Below, in pieces: positions 8,036 through 16,753 of a DNA stretch of 43,729 nt. A program made the translations under genes and the position numbers. The stretch is from Candidatus Albibeggiatoa sp. nov. NOAA. Its GTDB lineage: Bacteria > Pseudomonadota > Gammaproteobacteria > Beggiatoales > Beggiatoaceae. The stretch spans positions 1 through 43,729 of the forward strand of contig JAOXRS010000154.1 of assembly GCA_025800385.1 (NCBI GenBank), written 5' to 3'. The stretch's first letter is position 1. Each line of letters opens with the position of its first letter. Below the pieces are notes generated by a model. It made no database searches and was not told where the DNA came from. It saw only the letters and a list, made by a program, of their open reading frames with translations.

Positions 8036-8362
8036 TTAATCCATTTTTCTTTTAACTTGTAACTTCAATGTTTTGTTATCACGTTCTAACTCATCCAAAG
8101 CGCGCATCAATAAAACTGGTACAGCAACTGCTAAGTTACCTAAAACCATCGATTGTAAACGTTTAAGTTGTTCATCATTTAGTGGAACAGTTAAGCGATA
8201 TGCAACTTCTGAACGGCTACCACGCCCAATAACTTGAACTAAAGGCTCATTACCAGCCCTTTCTTCTAAATACTGAATTTTCAATGTATGTTTGCAATCT
8301 TTTTTGTTTGATTTCACTTCTTCTGAGTTTTCAAATAAGTCTTCGGTCTTTTCACTACTCAT
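8036..8362 (-). CDS. Small RHH-like regulator in the recombinase operon
   Basis: A 108-residue protein with a strong AGGAGGT ribosome-binding site. The N-terminal 40 residues are charged and probably disordered. The C-terminal half contains a likely beta strand (VAYRLTVPL) and two amphipathic helices (NDEQLKRLQSM and VPVLLMRALDELERD), consistent with an RHH-type DNA-binding fold. The assignment is by pattern only. It is the promoter-proximal gene of a two-gene operon with the recombinase. Its own promoter is surrounded by AGCTATTA repeats, so it may be an autorepressor or a directionality (Xis-like) factor. Confidence 0.55.
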   Translation of the reverse strand: MSSEKTEDLFENSEEVKSNKKDCKHTLKIQYLEERAGNEPLVQVIGRGSRSEVAYRLTVPLNDEQLKRLQSMVLGNLAVAVPVLLMRALDELERDNKTLKLQVKRKMD

Positions 8363-8393
8363 TCCTACCTCCTAAAAATAAAAAAATAAACAA

Positions 8394-8556
8394 TGCTATT
8401 ATAGCTATTAAAGTGATTACTGTCATATTAGCTATTAAAGCCAATAGCTCTATTAAAATACAAATAGCTTGGAAAATTCATTTTTCAATATAAGAGAAGA
8501 ATTATAATTTAGGGATTATATTGATAATATAATAAAGCTATTAGAGCCAATAACTT
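8394..8556. repeat. Cluster of AGCTATTA direct and inverted repeats
   Basis: Copies of AGCTATTA occur in both orientations through this spacer. The best is the inverted repeat AGCTATTAAAGCCAATAGCT (8430-8449), with 7-base arms. A second version with two mismatches lies at 8536-8555. Partial copies are at 8394-8401 and 8463-8469, and AAATAGCTTTAAAG lies further on near 8650. They could be operator sites or arm-type binding sites of the recombinase, that is, part of an attachment region. The remainder of 8557-8717 shows nothing else. Confidence 0.6.
8398..8440 (-). promoter_or_regulatory. Promoter of the recombinase operon embedded in direct-repeat operators
   Basis: Read on the minus strand there is a -35 box ATGACA (8426-8421), a 17-base spacer and a perfect -10 box TATAAT (8403-8398). 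The start site would be near 8391. The 12-base word TAGCTATTAAAG occurs twice, at 8402-8413 (overlapping the -10 and spacer) and 8429-8440 (just outside the -35), 27 bases apart. This arrangement suits repression by a DNA-binding protein made in the same operon. Confidence 0.65.
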
Positions 8557-8717
8557 CAAAAGAGCTTCTGGCTTTATAGAAAATTTCTATTCAGTTTTGG
8601 TAATATGATTTTTGGCAAAGTAAATAATAGATGCATTTTTAATTTAAAATAAATAGCTTTAAAGAAAGTACTTATATGTAAAAATTGATGGAATAAAATC
8701 GATTTTTTCAGCTGCTC

Positions 8718-8746
8718 TTGACTTTTGTTAGATTTACCTGCATAAA
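8718..8746 (+). promoter_or_regulatory. Probable sigma-70 promoter of the thioredoxin-fold gene
   Basis: TTGACT (8718-8723), a 17-base spacer and CATAAA (8741-8746) lie about 40 bases before the start codon at 8785. Confidence 0.45.
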
Positions 8747-8784
8747 AACAACATTACAAATAAAACGAATAATTGGAGGATAAA

Positions 8785-9342
8785 ATGGCTTTAACCCCTT
8801 CTACGATGTTACCACTTGGTACAGTTGCTCCTGATTTTACTTTACCCGATACAGTCACAGGTCAGGATATGGCTTTGCAAGCTTTAAAGTCAGATATGGC
8901 TACAGTTATTATGTTTATCTGTAACCACTGCCCGTATGTTAAACATGTAAGTGATGAACTCGCCAATTTAGCAAAAGATTATCAAGCTAAAGGGGTATCA
9001 TTTATCGCAATCAGTTCAAACGATATAACCAACCGTCCTGAAGATTCTCCTGAGAATATGAAACAAACAGCACATGATTGGGGCTTAAGTTTTCCTTATT
9101 TATATGATGAAACACAAGAAGTTGCCAAAGCCTATCAAGCTGCTTGTACACCTGATTTTTATATTTTTGATGGGGAATTACGCTGTGTTTATCGTGGCCA
9201 ATTAGATGATTCCAGACCTAATACCGATATTCCTGTAACAGGTAAAGATTTACGTACAGCATTAGATTCGGTTTTATCTGGAGAACAAGTGAGTTCCGAA
9301 CAAAAACCAAGTATGGGTTGCAATATTAAGTGGAAGTCGTAA
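8785..9342 (+). CDS. Thioredoxin-fold (AhpC/TSA-Redoxin family) protein
   Basis: A 185-residue protein from ATG 8785, which has a GGAGG ribosome-binding site 5 bases upstream. It begins with the peroxiredoxin-like entry LGTVAPDFTLPD, then has a thioredoxin-type CxxC site C46-N-H-C49 in FICNHCPYVKH, and a later TPDFYIFD segment containing the cis-proline region. The family is widespread and usually annotated as thioredoxin family or putative alkyl hydroperoxide reductase-like protein. There is no signal peptide, so it should be cytoplasmic. A role in thiol redox or peroxide handling is likely, but the substrate is unknown. It is probably a single-gene unit, since a terminator-like hairpin follows. 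Confidence 0.85.
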   Translation: MALTPSTMLPLGTVAPDFTLPDTVTGQDMALQALKSDMATVIMFICNHCPYVKHVSDELANLAKDYQAKGVSFIAISSNDITNRPEDSPENMKQTAHDWGLSFPYLYDETQEVAKAYQAACTPDFYIFDGELRCVYRGQLDDSRPNTDIPVTGKDLRTALDSVLSGEQVSSEQKPSMGCNIKWKS

Positions 9343-9363
9343 TATAAGCACTTGCTTAAATAG

Positions 9364-9422
9364 CTCGTGAGTTACTCCTGACACGGCATGTCTTGAGTAA
9401 CGAAATCGAGTGCGACTTTTTT
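9364..9422 (+). terminator. Long stem-loop terminator after the thioredoxin-fold gene
   Basis: CTCG, GTTACTC (9371-9377) and GACA pair with TGTC, GAGTAAC (9395-9401) and CGAG to make an extended interrupted stem. Six T follow at 9417-9422, six bases after the last paired base. It ends just 20 bases before the next gene. Confidence 0.55.
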
Positions 9423-9441
9423 CATACTAAATATTTCAACT

Positions 9442-9855
9442 ATGACCTTAAAACCACCACCAGATAGTATCTTTAAACGTACCGTCCTCAAAATACTAGA
9501 CTATATCGAATGGCTTGGCTTATTTATTATTACAATCGCCACCTTAATCGCAATCGGCCAAGAAGTGTATTCCATTTTTTCCAATGGTAGAGTTTTACTT
9601 GAAGATATTTTATTGCTCTTCATTTTCCTAGAAATCCTCACTATGGTTAGCTTGTATTTCTCAACAGGTAAATTACCTTTACGCTATCCGATTTATATTG
9701 CGATTGTCGCCATCGCGCGTTACATCACTATCAGCATGAAAGAAATGGATGGCATGACGATTATGCTTTTATCTCTAGCCATGCTCATTTTATCTCTTGC
9801 TGTTATTAGCATCCGTTACGGTCATCTACACCTTCCTTACGGCGATAAAGAGTAG
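9442..9855 (+). CDS. PsiE-like small integral membrane protein
   Basis: A 137-residue protein with four predicted transmembrane segments, roughly residues 22-44, 55-75, 82-98 and 103-123. Spacing and sequence (DYIEWLGLFIITIATLIAIG, then LLEDILLLFIFLEILTMVSL) match the phosphate-starvation-inducible PsiE family, whose molecular function is unknown. No strong ribosome-binding site precedes ATG 9442, so the start is moderately certain. It lies between a terminator and ntrY, and no Pho box is recognisable. Confidence 0.75.
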   Translation: MTLKPPPDSIFKRTVLKILDYIEWLGLFIITIATLIAIGQEVYSIFSNGRVLLEDILLLFIFLEILTMVSLYFSTGKLPLRYPIYIAIVAIARYITISMKEMDGMTIMLLSLAMLILSLAVISIRYGHLHLPYGDKE

Positions 9856-9864
9856 CTCCGCCTT

Positions 9865-9905
9865 AGTTGTTTTACTGGTCGAAATCGCATAGCCAGAAAA
9901 CAACT
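9865..9905. terminator. Perfect-arm hairpin after the psiE-like gene
   Basis: AGTTGTTTT (9865-9873) pairs with AAAACAACT (9897-9905), extended by CTGG/CCAG. No T-run follows on the plus strand, so it may be a weak terminator or an mRNA 3'-end stabiliser. Confidence 0.4.
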
Positions 9906-9982
9906 ATAAAAATTACTTTGTATCTGATTCATTATCGAATACTATAGTGCGTTACACTTACCATGCTGCCTGTCAGTGATTT

Positions 9983-12154
9983 ATGTATAGCCTAGTAACG
10001 ACCTTTCTACAAAAACGCCTAAATTTTATCGTTGGATTTATTCTGTTTGGCGCATTACTAACCTCTTTGCACCTCACATCAGAAGCATTACGTAATTCCG
10101 CTCAATTTGCCAATCTGTATACATGGCTGTTAGTGATTAATAGCTTAGCCTTGATTGCGTTATTAACACTGATTATTCTGAATTTACGTCAACTTTTTAC
10201 CGCAGTTTTAAAACGTCGAGCAGGGTCGCGCCTCACATTCCGTTTATTGGGTTTACTGGTTGCACTATCCAGTGTGCCTGTCACCATTGTTTATTACTTC
10301 TCAGTCGACTTTCTCAATCAACGTTTAGATAGTTGGTTTGATGTGAATATTGAAAATGCCATGCATGATGCACTGGAACTCACACAAGCTGCTTTAGACG
10401 ATAGAGTTAAAATTGCCTTACGCCAAACCCAGACTGTTGCGGCTGAACTCATGACAACTCCAAAAAACCGATATGTGATTAAAATCAATGCACTACGTGA
10501 CAAGCTTGGAGCTTATGAAATGAGCTTGTTGGGTATTAATGGGCAAATTGTTGTATTCAGTGGGGAAGAAACAGAACAGCTTTTACCTTCGCATCCTCCA
10601 ACCGAAAACACTTTATTACAATTAAAGCTCTCTCATACCTATACCAGCTTAGAGCCTATTGGTGAGCAAGGTTTTTTATATATTCGTGTGATACAAAAAT
10701 TTAAGCTTAATGGCTATTTACGCCTGTTACATGTGCTCTATCCTGTACCTGAAAATATGAATATTCTGGCTTCCAAAGTCGAAGCATCATATGAAGGTTA
10801 TAAAGAGCATTCTTACTTACATCAGCCGTTAGAAATTAGCTTTACATTGGTTTTATCTCTGGTTTTAGTGCTCAGTTTTCTTGGTACGGTATGGATTGCA
10901 TTTTTTGCTGCCCGCCGTTTTGTCGCGCCATTAAGTCACTTAGTTGAAGGTACAAAAGCTGTCGCTGCAGGCGATTATCGCACCCAATTACCCGTGACTC
11001 GTTTAGATGAACTCGGCTTTTTAGTGGAATCATTTAATGACATGACGCGCAAAATCTCTCAAGCCCAAAGTGCAGCCCGTCAAAGTCAATTACTTGCAGA
11101 TAGCCAACGCAATTACTTACAAACTATTTTAGGCCGTTTATCATCTGGTGTAATTTCGCTCGACCATAAACAACGTTTGCGTACTGCCAATCTCGCTGCA
11201 GAACAAATTTTAGAAGCTGATTTAAGTGATTTTATTGGGCAGCATTTAACTGATTTGCAGCAAGAACATTCCACCTTACAAGTCTTATATGAAGCCATGC
11301 AACCTTATGTAGCCAAAAACTCACAAGAATGGAGTGCAGAAATTAACTTTTTTGGTAGCAATGGGCGCAAAATGCTCATGTGTCGCGGTGCTCAATTGCA
11401 AGTGATTACACGCGGTATCCAAAATACAGGTTACGTGATTGTATTCGATGATATTACTACTTTAATCCAAGCTCAACGTAATGAAGCATGGAGTGAGGTT
11501 GCACGTCGTTTAGCACATGAAATCAAAAACCCGCTGACCCCAATTAAACTATCAGCTGAACGCTTGCAACATAAATATTTAAGAAAGCTGCCTGAATCAG
11601 AAACCGATACCTTATTGCGCATGACCAACACTATTATTAATCAGGTCGATGCCATGAAAGATATGGTGAACGAATTCTCAAGTTATGCCCGCACTCCAGC
11701 TATGCAGTTGCAACGCTTAGATATTAATGAATTGGTAAAAGAAATATTAGACTTATATCCGAATACGCAAGTTAATTGGGATTTAACTGAACCATTACCA
11801 CAGATTGAAGCCGATCGCGGGCGGTTGCGCCAAGTGTTACATAACATTATCAAAAATGCTCAAGAAGCCAGCCCAGAAGACAGCCCAATTAGCATTAGTT
11901 CTGAATATATGGCTGAAGATGCAAGCGAGTGCGTTGAGCTGGTGATTCAAGATCAAGGTACAGGCATTCCCACCGAATTACTAGATCGTATTTTTGAACC
12001 TTATGTCACCACTAAAACCAAAGGCACAGGCTTAGGCTTAGCGATTGTGAAAAAAATTATTGAAGAACACCACGGTATGGTCTGGATTGAAAATAAAGGT
12101 GGGGTTTGCGTGACAATTCGTTTGCCAATCCCCGCTTCTTCAATTTTGGCATAA
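9983..12154 (+). CDS. ntrY: NtrY-type membrane sensor histidine kinase
   Basis: A 723-residue kinase that should phosphorylate the response regulator encoded next to it. Two or three transmembrane segments lie within residues 12-110, a periplasmic sensor region spans about 110-285, and a further membrane helix at 287-309 leads into a HAMP domain (RRFVAPLSHLVEGTKAVAAG, about 310-360). A PAS domain follows (about 375-490). The HisKA box carries His512 in RRLAHEIKNPLTPIKLS. The HATPase domain has its N box (NIIKNAQEAS), G1 box (DQGTGIP) and G2 box (TGLGLAIVKK). This architecture defines NtrY, linked to nitrogen or redox regulation in proteobacteria. The ntrX partner follows after 137 bases. Confidence 0.92.
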   Translation: MYSLVTTFLQKRLNFIVGFILFGALLTSLHLTSEALRNSAQFANLYTWLLVINSLALIALLTLIILNLRQLFTAVLKRRAGSRLTFRLLGLLVALSSVPVTIVYYFSVDFLNQRLDSWFDVNIENAMHDALELTQAALDDRVKIALRQTQTVAAELMTTPKNRYVIKINALRDKLGAYEMSLLGINGQIVVFSGEETEQLLPSHPPTENTLLQLKLSHTYTSLEPIGEQGFLYIRVIQKFKLNGYLRLLHVLYPVPENMNILASKVEASYEGYKEHSYLHQPLEISFTLVLSLVLVLSFLGTVWIAFFAARRFVAPLSHLVEGTKAVAAGDYRTQLPVTRLDELGFLVESFNDMTRKISQAQSAARQSQLLADSQRNYLQTILGRLSSGVISLDHKQRLRTANLAAEQILEADLSDFIGQHLTDLQQEHSTLQVLYEAMQPYVAKNSQEWSAEINFFGSNGRKMLMCRGAQLQVITRGIQNTGYVIVFDDITTLIQAQRNEAWSEVARRLAHEIKNPLTPIKLSAERLQHKYLRKLPESETDTLLRMTNTIINQVDAMKDMVNEFSSYARTPAMQLQRLDINELVKEILDLYPNTQVNWDLTEPLPQIEADRGRLRQVLHNIIKNAQEASPEDSPISISSEYMAEDASECVELVIQDQGTGIPTELLDRIFEPYVTTKTKGTGLGLAIVKKIIEEHHGMVWIENKGGVCVTIRLPIPASSILA

Positions 12155-12291
12155 CTCTATTTCTAATAGTACCAAATGTGTTTAGTCGTCGGCTTGAAAA
12201 AATGCATTTTAAATTGCAGCGCGATGGGTATTGAACTCAAAATAATATGGTACATTAATCGAAAATCAGCACTCTTAGACCGAAAATAAAA

Positions 12292-13656
12292 ATGACTACC
12301 AGTAAACCACATATTTTAGTTGTAGATGATGAGCCAGATATTCGCGGCTTATTAAAAGAAATCCTTGAAGATGAAGGCTATGAAATCACTGTTGCTGAAA
12401 ACGGTAAAATGGCGCGTGATTTACGGCGCGATGTCATGCCTGATTTAATTTTGCTTGATATTTGGATGCCTGATATTGACGGAATTAGCTTGCTTAAAGA
12501 ATGGCAGGAAACCAATTTTACAGGCAGCCCCGTGATTATGATTTCAGGTCATGGCACGGTTGAAACTGCAGTCGAAGCGACTCGCCTTGGTGCATATGAC
12601 TTTATCGAAAAGCCGTTATCGATTTCCAAATTGCTGATTACGGTTGAACGCGCCCTAGAAATGGCAACGTTGCAAAAAGAAAACTATGGTTTACGCAAAC
12701 ATGTGCAAATGGTGACCGAACCGATTGGCCATAGCGACACCATGAAACAGCTTCGTGACCAAGTCAAAAAAGTCAATCAACACGCTACTTCGGTTTTAAT
12801 CACAGGTGAATCGGGCACAGGTCGTACGTTATTCGCACGTTATATTCACCACACCAGCCAACGCAGTCATGGGCCTTTTGTCAACGTTAGAATGGCAGGG
12901 ATTAGCCCAGAAAATCAGGCATTGGAATTATTCGGTAGCCAAGGCACAAACACCATTTCGCGTTTAGAGCAAGCTGATGGCGGCACGCTGTTTATTAAAG
13001 ACATTGCAGATATGAGTGAAGACGTGCAAGCGCGATTGCTCAGTAGCTTGGAAAATCAGTCATTTTTGCGTAATGGTGGCTCAGAGCCGATACCGTTTAA
13101 TGTGCGCGTGATTGCAGCCACTGCTTATGATGTTGAACAAATGATTAGTTCAGGTCGTTTACGCGAAGACTTATATTATCACCTAAATGTGGTGTCATTG
13201 CATTTACAACCTTTGCGCGAACATTGTGAAGATGTCCCTGAATTATTAGATTTTTATGTCAACTTATTCGCCACTCAAGAAGGCTTGCCTTATCGTCGAT
13301 TTAGCGTAGCGGCACAAAACCGTTTACGTAATTACGCATGGCCGGGCAATATCCGCGAATTGAAAAATCTGATTCAACGCCTACTTATTTTAGGTGAAGA
13401 GCACAATATTGAAGTCGAAGAAATTGAACCTGTCTTAAATACTCAACATCGTCCTGTGAATGTGAGCGGTGTATCGATTTATGATTTACCATTGCGTGAG
13501 GCACGGGAACAGTTTGAACGGGATTACTTGGAGCACCAATTACAAGAATTTGGTGGCAATGTGAGTAAAGTGGCTTCACGGGTTGGATTAGAAAGAACCC
13601 ATTTATATCGCAAATTACGTGCTTTAGATATTGATCCTAAACAAACCAAAAAGTGA
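12292..13656 (+). CDS. ntrX: NtrX-type response regulator with degenerate AAA+ domain
   Basis: A 454-residue regulator. The receiver domain (1-120) has the acidic pair Asp12-Asp13, phospho-acceptor Asp56 in LLDIWMPD and Lys107. The central region (about 145-370) is a sigma-54-activator-type AAA+ domain, and a Fis-type helix-turn-helix ends the protein (NVSKVASRVGLERTHLYRKL). Key ATPase residues are altered. Walker A reads GESGTGRT, with Arg178 in place of Lys. Walker B reads GGTLFIKD, with Lys236-Asp237 instead of Asp-Glu. The GAFTGA loop for sigma-54 contact is absent, being replaced by SQGTNTISR. It therefore probably binds DNA under phosphorylation control without driving sigma-54 open-complex formation, as proposed for other NtrX proteins lacking GAFTGA. 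Confidence 0.9.
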   Translation: MTTSKPHILVVDDEPDIRGLLKEILEDEGYEITVAENGKMARDLRRDVMPDLILLDIWMPDIDGISLLKEWQETNFTGSPVIMISGHGTVETAVEATRLGAYDFIEKPLSISKLLITVERALEMATLQKENYGLRKHVQMVTEPIGHSDTMKQLRDQVKKVNQHATSVLITGESGTGRTLFARYIHHTSQRSHGPFVNVRMAGISPENQALELFGSQGTNTISRLEQADGGTLFIKDIADMSEDVQARLLSSLENQSFLRNGGSEPIPFNVRVIAATAYDVEQMISSGRLREDLYYHLNVVSLHLQPLREHCEDVPELLDFYVNLFATQEGLPYRRFSVAAQNRLRNYAWPGNIRELKNLIQRLLILGEEHNIEVEEIEPVLNTQHRPVNVSGVSIYDLPLREAREQFERDYLEHQLQEFGGNVSKVASRVGLERTHLYRKLRALDIDPKQTKK

Positions 13657-13666
13657 GGAACTGACG

Positions 13667-14767
13667 ATGAAACGTTTGCTAACTTTGCTGGCCTGCTTTT
13701 GTTTTATGTCTCCTGCATGGGCAGTGGTCGATTTAAAATCGGGTTATATAGAGGTTGCTGCAGAGCTGCCGATTAATCCGGGAAACCTTGCTGTATCAGA
13801 AACAGGGCGTATTTTTGCTACCGTGCATCAATTTCGTCGTGCTGACGTGCAATTAATTGAAATCACAGGTGCAAACACATATCGCCCATTTCCTAAAGAT
13901 GCGCAATGGCATCGCCCATTTGGTACGGATGAGAATGTGTTTAACAGTTTGTTAGGCATTACAATTGACCGTAAAAATCGTTTATGGGTGGTTGATAACG
14001 GTAACGGTGAAATAACACAAACCCCTAAATTATTGGCTTTTGATTTAGAAACAGAGCAACTGGTATTTCGTTATGACTTTCCTGAGCATATTGGCGCGAA
14101 AGGTACGTTTATTCAAGATTTAGCCATCGATGATAAAAATGAATTTGTTTACTTAGCTGATGTCGGCGGTAGTCAAGACCCTGCTATCATTGCAATCAAT
14201 ATTGCTGATAAAACCGCGCGTCGTTTTACAGGCCATGAGTCATTGCAGGCAGAAGATGCAGATATGGTGGTTGAAGGAAAAGTGTTAAAACGTCCTAAGA
14301 AAGGTAAATTACAACCAGCTCGAGTCGCAATCAATCCAATTACCATTTCAGCTGATGGCGAAACTATCTTTTATGGCGCGATGACAGGCAAAACATGGTA
14401 CAGCGTGCCTGCTCAATTATTTCGTGATAATGCAACAGATAAGATAATCAATCAAGCAATTACTAAAGTAGGTGAAAAACCTGTTTCTGATGGCGCGTCA
14501 ACCGATGCAGAAGGCAATCATTTTTTCACTGATTTAAACAATAATGCGATTGCAAAATTAGACAGCAACGGCAATTTAACCCAATTAGTGCAAGATGAAC
14601 GTTTAATTTGGTCAGATGCTTTAAGCTTTGGTGGTGATGGCTGGTTATATATCGCCGTGAATCAATTGAATCGCGCGGCATTTTTTAATAATGGTGAAGA
14701 TATGGGGCAACCGCCTTATTTAATTATGAAAGTATGGACTGGCACGCAAGGTATTGCTGGTCGTTAA
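13667..14767 (+). CDS. Secreted Yellow / major royal jelly protein-like beta-propeller
   Basis: A 366-residue protein from ATG 13667, placed 10 bases after the ntrX stop with a GAGGA ribosome-binding site. A signal peptide (MKRLLTLLACFCFMSPAWA) directs export. The mature protein has repeated propeller blades: NLAVSETGRIFATVHQF, GITIDRKNRLWVVDNGN and the conserved TISADGETIFYGAMTGKTWY segment. These match the MRJP/Yellow family, known from insects and scattered bacteria. In bacteria its substrate is not established; a six-bladed propeller with a ligand pocket is expected. Cotranscription with ntrYX is likely from the spacing. Confidence 0.88.
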   Translation: MKRLLTLLACFCFMSPAWAVVDLKSGYIEVAAELPINPGNLAVSETGRIFATVHQFRRADVQLIEITGANTYRPFPKDAQWHRPFGTDENVFNSLLGITIDRKNRLWVVDNGNGEITQTPKLLAFDLETEQLVFRYDFPEHIGAKGTFIQDLAIDDKNEFVYLADVGGSQDPAIIAINIADKTARRFTGHESLQAEDADMVVEGKVLKRPKKGKLQPARVAINPITISADGETIFYGAMTGKTWYSVPAQLFRDNATDKIINQAITKVGEKPVSDGASTDAEGNHFFTDLNNNAIAKLDSNGNLTQLVQDERLIWSDALSFGGDGWLYIAVNQLNRAAFFNNGEDMGQPPYLIMKVWTGTQGIAGR

Positions 14768-14779
14768 CTTTCTGTATCT

Positions 14780-14813
14780 TGGATCGGTTTACCGTGGCTT
14801 ACAAACCGATCCA
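14780..14813. terminator. Hairpin terminator between convergent genes
   Basis: TGGATCGGTTT (14780-14790) pairs perfectly with AAACCGATCCA (14803-14813) over 11 bp with a 12-base loop. TCTTTTAT follows on the plus strand. It sits between the MRJP-like gene (end 14767) and the GATE gene (end 14830). Confidence 0.7.
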
Positions 14814-14829
14814 TCTTTTATAAACTACG

Positions 14830-15768
14830 CTAATACCACAACCCATGTATAAGCACCCGCGCCATAATCCCAACCAAAGCCCCATAAATTGCAGGACGCA
14901 TAACCGCCGCCACACGTGTGCCAGCCGTCGCCAATAATGCAATTCCCACAATATCAAATGGCTGAATTAAAAAGCCCGCCATACGATTGAAAGTGTCCGT
15001 CGTTAATAAATCTTGTTGCAAATATTCCGCACTGACACCCATCATCGCCGTACCGCCTGCAATGTATTTACTTACAATTGGCAACACCGCAATATCTGGG
15101 TAACCCAAAAGCCATAACAAAGGAGATAGCAACAAACCCAATAACTCCATTGCCCCCACTTCTTGCAAAATATTCACTAATAATAACGCTAGTACTAACA
15201 TTGGAATCGCGTTAATCGCCAACTCAAAAGCTTCTCGACCTGCACTATTAATTACTGTCAGGGTTGAGGATACGTCTTTGATTTCATTGTGGGGTGGTTC
15301 GTCAGTTTCAACCGTTTGTGGCTCAACTTCTTCAGGTAAATGACGGGCAAAAATATGATAAGTCACCGCTGCAGCAAATAACGCAGCCAACAACGCGACG
15401 ATAAAAGTAAACCCTGCATCCAAGCCCATTGCACTCATTGGAAATACCACATTCGCTTGTGCTGCTGATAAAACCAGTGCTAATGTTGCCGCAATATGAC
15501 GTTGCGATGTGCCGTTTTTATTCATCATGCTGAGTGTTGCCACGGGTGCAGCGAAACTAACTAACATGATTTGTAATAATGCAAAAATGCCTAATCCTGG
15601 TATGCCAAGCGGTCGCAATACGGGGCTTAAATAATGTACCAGCAAGGATAATATGTTACGTGCTTCGAGCAAACGCATGATGACCAACATCACAATCATC
15701 ACAGGCAATAAGACGAATAAAGCCAGCTCTACACCTGCTTTACCCGCCGCTAGAATCAATTCGATCAT
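14830..15768 (-). CDS. Nucleoside-recognition (GATE) domain membrane protein
   Basis: A 312-residue polytopic membrane protein with about eight hydrophobic segments in two halves, residues 1-145 and 185-312, separated by an acidic cytoplasmic-type linker (EEVEPQTVETDEPPHNE). Each half carries a GATE/nucleoside-recognition-like core: VSFAAPVATLSMMNKNG and SAAQANVVFPMSAM in the first, and LPIVSKYIAGGTAMMG with PFDIVGIALLATAGTRVAAV in the second. The layout resembles SpmA/SpmB-type or YjiH-like proteins. Transport or sensing of nucleoside-like or other small molecules is possible but unproven. It is a monocistronic gene downstream of oxyR, with 73 bases between them. Confidence 0.75.
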   Translation of the reverse strand: MIELILAAGKAGVELALFVLLPVMIVMLVIMRLLEARNILSLLVHYLSPVLRPLGIPGLGIFALLQIMLVSFAAPVATLSMMNKNGTSQRHIAATLALVLSAAQANVVFPMSAMGLDAGFTFIVALLAALFAAAVTYHIFARHLPEEVEPQTVETDEPPHNEIKDVSSTLTVINSAGREAFELAINAIPMLVLALLLVNILQEVGAMELLGLLLSPLLWLLGYPDIAVLPIVSKYIAGGTAMMGVSAEYLQQDLLTTDTFNRMAGFLIQPFDIVGIALLATAGTRVAAVMRPAIYGALVGIMARVLIHGLWY

Positions 15769-15841
15769 AATATTTGAGTCTTATCATAAAACCAATTGAT
15801 ACTATATAGATTATTCAATGATGGCAAGTATTGATAAAATA

Positions 15842-16753
15842 TTAAGTTTCCTTAATAGATAGGCCTTCCAGTTGTCGACGAAACAGATTTTTTAATAGTT
15901 CAATATTATTCACGCCGATGTAATTTAAACGGGTAATAAACGCAATTTTACGGTGTGGGCTGGCTTCATCCAAAGGAATCACATTCAACTCGGAATTTTC
16001 AGGCAATAAATCAGGAATCGCCATCTGAGGGACTAACGTTGTCCCCATTTTTCCTGCTACCATTTGAATTAAGGTATATAAACTTGTGCCTGCTAAAGAA
16101 TGATTGCTTTCTGTCGCCTGAATTTTACACGCCGCCAATGCATGATCTCTTAGACAATGTCCATCTTTCAGTAGCAATAAGTTATGATGTCGCAACTCAT
16201 CACCACAGATTTGTGTTTTTTCAGCTAGTGCATGTTGGCAATGGGTCACCACGTAAAAATCTTCCTCCCAAAATTCAAAAGCGTGTAATCCTTCCACTGC
16301 ATACGGCAAAGCTAAAATCGCAGTATCCAGTTCACCTGTGCGCACTTTTTCTACCAAAATATGAGATTGTTCTTCGACAATGGTCATTTGAAAATCAGGA
16401 TATTGTTCTCGCACTGCAGGTAAGACTTTTGGCAATAAATAAGGGCCAATGGTTGGAATCACGCCGATGGACATAGGGTAATTTAACGGGGTTTTCTGAT
16501 TGCGCGCCAACACATACAACTCATCTAATTCTAATTTGATTGCTCGCGCCTTTTGTAACACTTGCGCACCTAGTGGTGTAACCATGACTTTTTTATTATC
16601 GCGCTCAAAGATTTGTACATCTAACTGTATTTCTAATTCAGCAATGGCCGCACTTAAAGCAGATTGCGATACCGCACATAAGTCTGCCGCTTTTTTAAAG
16701 TGTAAAGTTTGTTCAACCGCCAAAGCATAATTGAGTTGCTTCAAAGAGATCAT
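15842..16753 (-). CDS. oxyR: OxyR, peroxide-sensing LysR-family regulator
   Basis: A 303-residue LysR-type regulator. The winged helix-turn-helix is at residues 1-60 (FKKAADLCAVSQSALSAAIA), followed by a linker helix and a periplasmic-binding-like sensor domain. The OxyR signature is intact: Cys200 in DGHCLRDHA and Cys209 in LAAC, matching the Cys199/Cys208 pair of E. coli OxyR in sequence and spacing. These form a disulfide on oxidation by hydrogen peroxide and activate antioxidant genes. The gene is divergent from ileS across a 353-base gap and sits next to the GATE gene. No katG or ahpCF is in the window. Confidence 0.95.
   Translation of the reverse strand: MISLKQLNYALAVEQTLHFKKAADLCAVSQSALSAAIAELEIQLDVQIFERDNKKVMVTPLGAQVLQKARAIKLELDELYVLARNQKTPLNYPMSIGVIPTIGPYLLPKVLPAVREQYPDFQMTIVEEQSHILVEKVRTGELDTAILALPYAVEGLHAFEFWEEDFYVVTHCQHALAEKTQICGDELRHHNLLLLKDGHCLRDHALAACKIQATESNHSLAGTSLYTLIQMVAGKMGTTLVPQMAIPDLLPENSELNVIPLDEASPHRKIAFITRLNYIGVNNIELLKNLFRRQLEGLSIKET

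Noticed and set aside
15955..16476. 173-codon plus-strand open frame inside oxyR
   Set aside because: It is antisense to a complete OxyR with all signature residues and has no matching family.
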